DNA from: Crenotrichaceae bacterium
GTDB lineage: Bacteria; Pseudomonadota; Gammaproteobacteria; Methylococcales; DRLZ01
DNA: 14,720 nucleotides
Reading direction: 5' to 3'
NCBI GenBank assembly: GCA_011322755.1
Contig: DRLZ01000402.1
Coordinates: 1-14,720, forward strand
Shown here one piece after another: positions 14,252 to 14,720 of the stretch. Every line of letters starts with the position of its first letter. Within the stretch, counting starts at the first letter, position 1. The notes beneath the pieces are model-generated. The model did no database searches, had not been told where the DNA came from, and saw nothing but the letters and a program-made list of their open reading frames with translations. A program made the position numbers and the translations under genes.

Positions 14252-14260
14252 TGAGATAAT
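14252..14260 (+). promoter_or_regulatory. Extended -10 promoter element before tyrS
   Basis: TGA followed directly by GATAAT forms an extended -10 (TGn plus a five-of-six -10 match). No good -35 is seen at the usual distance, as extended -10 promoters allow. A transcript from here would begin near 14267 with a leader of about 80 bases. No T-box-like structure was recognised. Confidence 0.45.
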
Positions 14261-14337
14261 ATTGCGTTTTTGAGCACTGTTTCTCGGTAACAAATACGGC
14301 ACAATCCTGTCTCGAGTACAGCAGTCATCAATTCGTT

Positions 14338-14342
14338 TGGAA
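14338..14342 (+). promoter_or_regulatory. Ribosome binding site of tyrS
   Basis: TGGAA stands six bases before the ATG at 14349 and 15 before the in-frame ATG at 14358, so it favours the first. Confidence 0.45.
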
Positions 14343-14348
14343 CGATGA

Positions 14349-14720
14349 ATGAATAACATGGAACAATTTGAATATTTATCACGTGGTACTCACGAGATAC
14401 TGGTTGAAAAGGAATTTAAGGAGCTACTGGATGACGGGCGACGTCTGAAAATCAAGGCTGGTTTTGACCCAACTGCGCCAGATTTACATCTTGGCCACAC
14501 AGTTTTGTTGAACAAGCTCAAACAGTTTCAGGATCTTGGTCATGAAGTGATCTTTCTGATCGGTGACTTTACCGGGATGATCGGTGATCCAACCGGTAAA
14601 AATATTACCCGTAAACCGCTGACAAAAGAAGACGTACTTGAAAATGCGCGGACTTATCAGGAACAAATTTTCAAGGTACTGGATGAGGACAAAACTACGG
14701 TGCAGTTTAATTCAAACTGG
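14349..14720 (+). CDS. tyrS: Tyrosine--tRNA ligase (3' truncated by window edge)
   Basis: The first 124 codons of a class I aminoacyl-tRNA synthetase that charges tRNA-Tyr. Seen: KAGFDPTAPDLHLGHTVLL, with the HLGH form of the HIGH motif, then FLIGDFTGMIGDPTGKN and ENARTYQEQIFKVLD, a pattern typical of the TyrRS clade found in Pseudomonas and relatives rather than the E. coli TyrS type. The frame runs off the right edge, where the KMSKS region is not yet reached. Two in-frame ATGs (14349 and 14358) are possible; the first is favoured by spacing to TGGAA. It has its own promoter candidate upstream. Confidence 0.95.
   Translation, partial: MNNMEQFEYLSRGTHEILVEKEFKELLDDGRRLKIKAGFDPTAPDLHLGHTVLLNKLKQFQDLGHEVIFLIGDFTGMIGDPTGKNITRKPLTKEDVLENARTYQEQIFKVLDEDKTTVQFNSNW

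Overview
The window reads as an ordinary, mostly core-genome stretch of a Gammaproteobacterium, probably aquatic, with a moderate to low GC content judged by eye. The evidence is the set of conserved gene neighbourhoods: yciB-yciI-bolA-parvulin lipoprotein, aas-lplT, and a Pseudomonas-type tyrS. A genus cannot be fixed from the sequence alone; a Methylophaga-like or other marine lineage would fit but is a guess. No tRNA, rRNA, CRISPR array, transposase, integrase or phage gene was seen.

Layout. (1) Bases 1-2134, plus strand: the 3' part of a membrane cytochrome that joins a periplasmic c-type haem site to a b-type cytochrome, then a formate/nitrite-family channel; together they look like the tail of an anaerobic respiration operon. 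(2) 2275-3637, minus strand: a PhzF-family isomerase and a DUF1244 protein. (3) 3804-5945, plus strand: yciB, yciI, bolA and a parvulin-type lipoprotein, with a good sigma-70 promoter at 3720-3748 and overlapping or tight junctions. (4) 6036-10093, minus strand: aas, lplT, gloA and a DUF2905 membrane protein in transcription order, a lysophospholipid salvage pair followed by glyoxalase I. (5) 10214-11535, minus strand: a LEA14-like lipoprotein and a TauE/SafE-family permease. (6) 11536-11975: a 440-base divergent intergenic region rich in small palindromes and carrying a Fur-box-like site. (7) 11976-14198, plus strand: a short-chain dehydrogenase resembling 3-ketodihydrosphingosine reductases and a class III PLP aminotransferase. 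(8) 14349 to the right edge: the start of tyrS.

The least understood and most interesting part is region 6-7. A ketosphingoid-reductase-like SDR paired with a class III aminotransferase, behind a candidate Fur operator, could make or modify an amino lipid or another long-chain amine, possibly under iron control. This is inference from family resemblance and motifs. Nothing in the window amounts to a clear new defence, mobile or RNA-guided system.
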